From assembly GCF_003208435.1 (NCBI RefSeq), contig NZ_QKMF01000020.1, forward strand, positions 1 to 64,000: a stretch of 64,000 bases of DNA. Reading direction: 5' to 3'. Made by a program: the position numbers and the translations under genes. Positions 62,692 to 64,000 of this stretch are shown piece by piece. This stretch comes from Pelagimonas varians (GTDB taxonomy: Bacteria; Pseudomonadota; Alphaproteobacteria; Rhodobacterales; Rhodobacteraceae). Positions within the stretch are counted from its first letter, which is position 1. Every line of letters starts with the position of its first letter. The notes beneath the pieces were generated by a model. That model was given only the letters and a program-made list of their open reading frames with translations. It was not told the origin of the DNA and did no database searches.

Positions 62692-63342
62692 TCATCTCAA
62701 TATTTCCAACGCATGAAGGTCACCGGCCTTTAGGGCGGGAATGGCTCTTTCAATCTTTTCTTGGTCCCAGTCCCACCATGCAACCGCTTTCAAGCGCTCA
62801 ATCGTCTCGTCGTCAAAACGCATTCGCTTAACCTGTGCGGGATTTCCCGCGACAATTGCGTAGTCAGGAATAGTCCTTGTGACGACAGCACGGGTCTCGA
62901 CAATGAAGCCATTTCCCAACACCGCGCCGGGCATGATGATGGCCTCTCGACCGATCCAGCAGTCATTGCCAATTACAACCTCCTTCGGCGCAGGAACCTG
63001 CGTTGCATAGTCCCCCCAGCGCCCGTCGAACATCGCAAACGGGTAAGTGGACATGCTCTTCATTGGATGGTTCGCCAGCGTCGTAACCATTTGCAATCCC
63101 TGCGCAATCTGACAGATATTTCCAATCATTGCGCGTGTTGACTCCCCCGGCCGAAGGAATGGCGCAAGCGTGCTGCCGTAGTTTTCTGGCATGGATTGAT
63201 CATTGTAGTAAGACCAATCCCCGATGTCGAAGTTGGGATGATCAATGACGTTCTTCAAATACACCGTGGACTTTTTCAAGTCGCCGGTCGGCGTGACCAG
63301 GGGGGTGGAAATGGCGGCGTCAGGCAGGGCGTGCGCGTTCAT
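62692..63342 (-). CDS. CatB-type (xenobiotic) O-acetyltransferase
   Basis: A 216-residue left-handed beta-helix acetyltransferase: IGNICQIAQGLQMV, NHPMKSMSTYPFAMF (the His of NHP is the usual catalytic base) and VIGNDCWIGREAIIMPGAVLGNG, then GNPAQVKRMRFDDETIERL and WWDW. The family includes Vat, chloramphenicol CatB and other acetyl-CoA dependent enzymes that acetylate a hydroxyl of sugars or drugs. The ATG at 63342 follows ggaggg. Whether it gives resistance is not known; many chromosomal copies do not. Confidence 0.9.
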   Translation of the reverse strand: MNAHALPDAAISTPLVTPTGDLKKSTVYLKNVIDHPNFDIGDWSYYNDQSMPENYGSTLAPFLRPGESTRAMIGNICQIAQGLQMVTTLANHPMKSMSTYPFAMFDGRWGDYATQVPAPKEVVIGNDCWIGREAIIMPGAVLGNGFIVETRAVVTRTIPDYAIVAGNPAQVKRMRFDDETIERLKAVAWWDWDQEKIERAIPALKAGDLHALEILR

Positions 63343-63360
63343 GCCTTGGATCCCTCCTGA

Positions 63361-63681
63361 TTAGGCGGTTCGATAAAATTTTTGTCTGGCTTCTTGCTCG
63401 ATGGACAAACGCATTTGCAACTCGGCGAGCTTTCGCATTTCTGTTTTTCGTGCGGCAGGATCAGTGGTTTTTTTCAATACCTTTTGCTGCGCTGCGACGT
63501 CTTTCTTCAAGACAATCTCTTTGGGAAGAACGCCGGCGTCGGCCATGATGCCAAGTCCGGCAGAAACGATGTCTCCCCCCTGACGAGAAGGCAACGGTTT
63601 GCCCTCTCCTTTCAGACCCTCCAACTGACCTTGGGCTTTTGCTTTGTTGATTTGGTTTTCAACAAGTGTGCGCCATTTCAT
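63361..63681 (-). CDS. DUF1992 (DnaJC28-like) small protein
   Basis: A 106-residue protein with the DUF1992 domain (LVENQINKAKAQGQLEGLKGEGKPLP, then the helical tail ELQMRLSIEQEARQKFY). Members are widespread in bacteria and occur in eukaryotic DNAJC28; function is not known. The ATG at 63681 follows ggag at a good distance; longer starts lie upstream. It begins the operon with the acetyltransferase and S41 genes. Confidence 0.87.
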   Translation of the reverse strand: MKWRTLVENQINKAKAQGQLEGLKGEGKPLPSRQGGDIVSAGLGIMADAGVLPKEIVLKKDVAAQQKVLKKTTDPAARKTEMRKLAELQMRLSIEQEARQKFYRTA

Positions 63682-63733
63682 CGCCGAATCTCCAATTGTC
63701 ATCTTGAAACACCGGTATGCTTGCCTGCGCACC

Positions 63734-63752
63734 TTGTCAACTCAGTTGACAA
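63734..63752. promoter_or_regulatory. Perfect 8-bp palindrome, probable MarR operator
   Basis: TTGTCAAC-TCA-GTTGACAA (63734-63752), exact arms, in the 118-bp gap between the divergent DUF1992 and MarR-like genes. Typical position and symmetry for an autoregulatory operator. Confidence 0.75.
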
Positions 63753-63799
63753 TTTAGACATGGCACCGCCATATGGTACAAAGACAAATGGAGGTGAAA

Positions 63800-64000
63800 A
63801 TGGTGGACCAGACGAAATTAACGACCGTGCAAAAGCTCTATGTTGGAGTGCAGCTGATAAATCCCCTGCTGCGCAGCATCACCCTACGTGTAGAAGCTGA
63901 TTTACATGGCACCGGAATAAGTGTGGGACAGCGTGCCATATTGGATGTGTTGTTGACTAAGAAAAAGGCCACAGCACCAGAGATCACTCGCATTTTGCAA
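63800..64000 (+). CDS. MarR-like regulator, N-terminal part (runs off window end)
   Basis: 67 codons from an ATG at 63800 (ribosome site ggaggtg) to the end of the window: a helix with VQKLYVGVQLINPLLRSITLRVEADL followed by ISVGQRAILDVLLTKKKATAPEI, the layout of a MarR-family N-terminus and the start of its winged helix. The rest lies outside. A palindrome stands just upstream. The gene is divergent from DUF1992 and may control it. Confidence 0.7.
   Translation, partial: MVDQTKLTTVQKLYVGVQLINPLLRSITLRVEADLHGTGISVGQRAILDVLLTKKKATAPEITRILQ

Noticed and set aside
1-64000. CRISPR arrays, tRNA, rRNA and intact insertion sequences
   Set aside because: No regularly spaced repeats, no cloverleaf or rRNA-like sequence and no transposase with terminal repeats was found by reading; short RNA genes could still be missed without a covariance search.

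Overview
The window looks like chromosomal DNA of a marine alphaproteobacterium of the Rhodobacteraceae (Roseobacter group). This rests on the gene families and their arrangement (acs-adk-DUF4212/acetate symporter-cNMP/CBS/DUF294-exonuclease, many TRAP and tripartite tricarboxylate transporters, DUF2478, DUF302, a DUF3604 protein) and on moderately GC-rich coding sequence. No rRNA, tRNA, CRISPR array or intact insertion sequence was seen. The genus cannot be fixed from the sequence alone.

Layout. 1-7.0 kb: end of acetyl-CoA synthetase, adenylate kinase, a two-subunit acetate-type symporter, and two signalling-type proteins (cNMP/CBS/nucleotidyltransferase and a membrane-tethered DnaQ-like exonuclease). 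7.0-11.8 kb: a minus-strand operon of a Rieske oxygenase, a MaoC-type dehydratase, TRAP DctQ and DctM and a short-chain dehydrogenase. 11.9-15.5 kb: a small protein, a hybrid histidine kinase and a DUF2478 protein. 15.6-18.3 kb: arginase and ornithine cyclodeaminase with a divergent Lrp/AsnC regulator. 18.4-26 kb: an exported DUF3604 protein, a Crp-like regulator beside a membrane protein, and two DUF302 proteins flanking a winged-helix/TPR regulator. 26.3-33 kb: a nitroreductase with the hallmarks of iodotyrosine deiodinase, then a sulfatase and MarR regulator divergent from a TAXI-TRAP transporter. 33-38 kb: an accessory, partly decayed stretch with a homocysteine S-methyltransferase/PPOX flavoprotein pair, an orphan protein and a broken integrase. 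38-44 kb: a TctCBA transporter operon that continues into a TSUP permease and an alpha/beta hydrolase, divergent from a LacI regulator across three tandem operators. 45.4-55.2 kb: a ten-gene hydroxycinnamate (ferulate/coumarate) uptake and degradation cluster. 55.6-58.1 kb: 3-hydroxybenzoate 4-monooxygenase and its MarR regulator. 58.3-64 kb: a broken epimerase gene, an atypical SDR with a LysR regulator, and an operon of DUF1992, acetyltransferase and S41 peptidase genes, ending in a truncated MarR gene.

How the parts work together. The main theme is capture and funnelling of plant- or algal-derived aromatic acids. The 45-55 kb cluster holds a TRAP importer, feruloyl-CoA synthase, a crotonase, a hydroxyacyl-CoA dehydrogenase and an amidohydrolase-fold protein. 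This set fits the CoA-dependent beta-oxidative deacetylation route described in Agrobacterium fabrum, in which a hydrolase rather than a thiolase releases the benzoate. The VanA-like Rieske oxygenase at 10.7-11.8 kb and the 3-hydroxybenzoate 4-monooxygenase at 55.6-57.5 kb could take the resulting aromatic acids to protocatechuate. The DctQ-DctM-SDR module occurs twice, about 44 kb apart, and the first copy has no nearby DctP. Several other loci pair a transporter with a hydrolase and a dedicated repressor, in keeping with a scavenging lifestyle.
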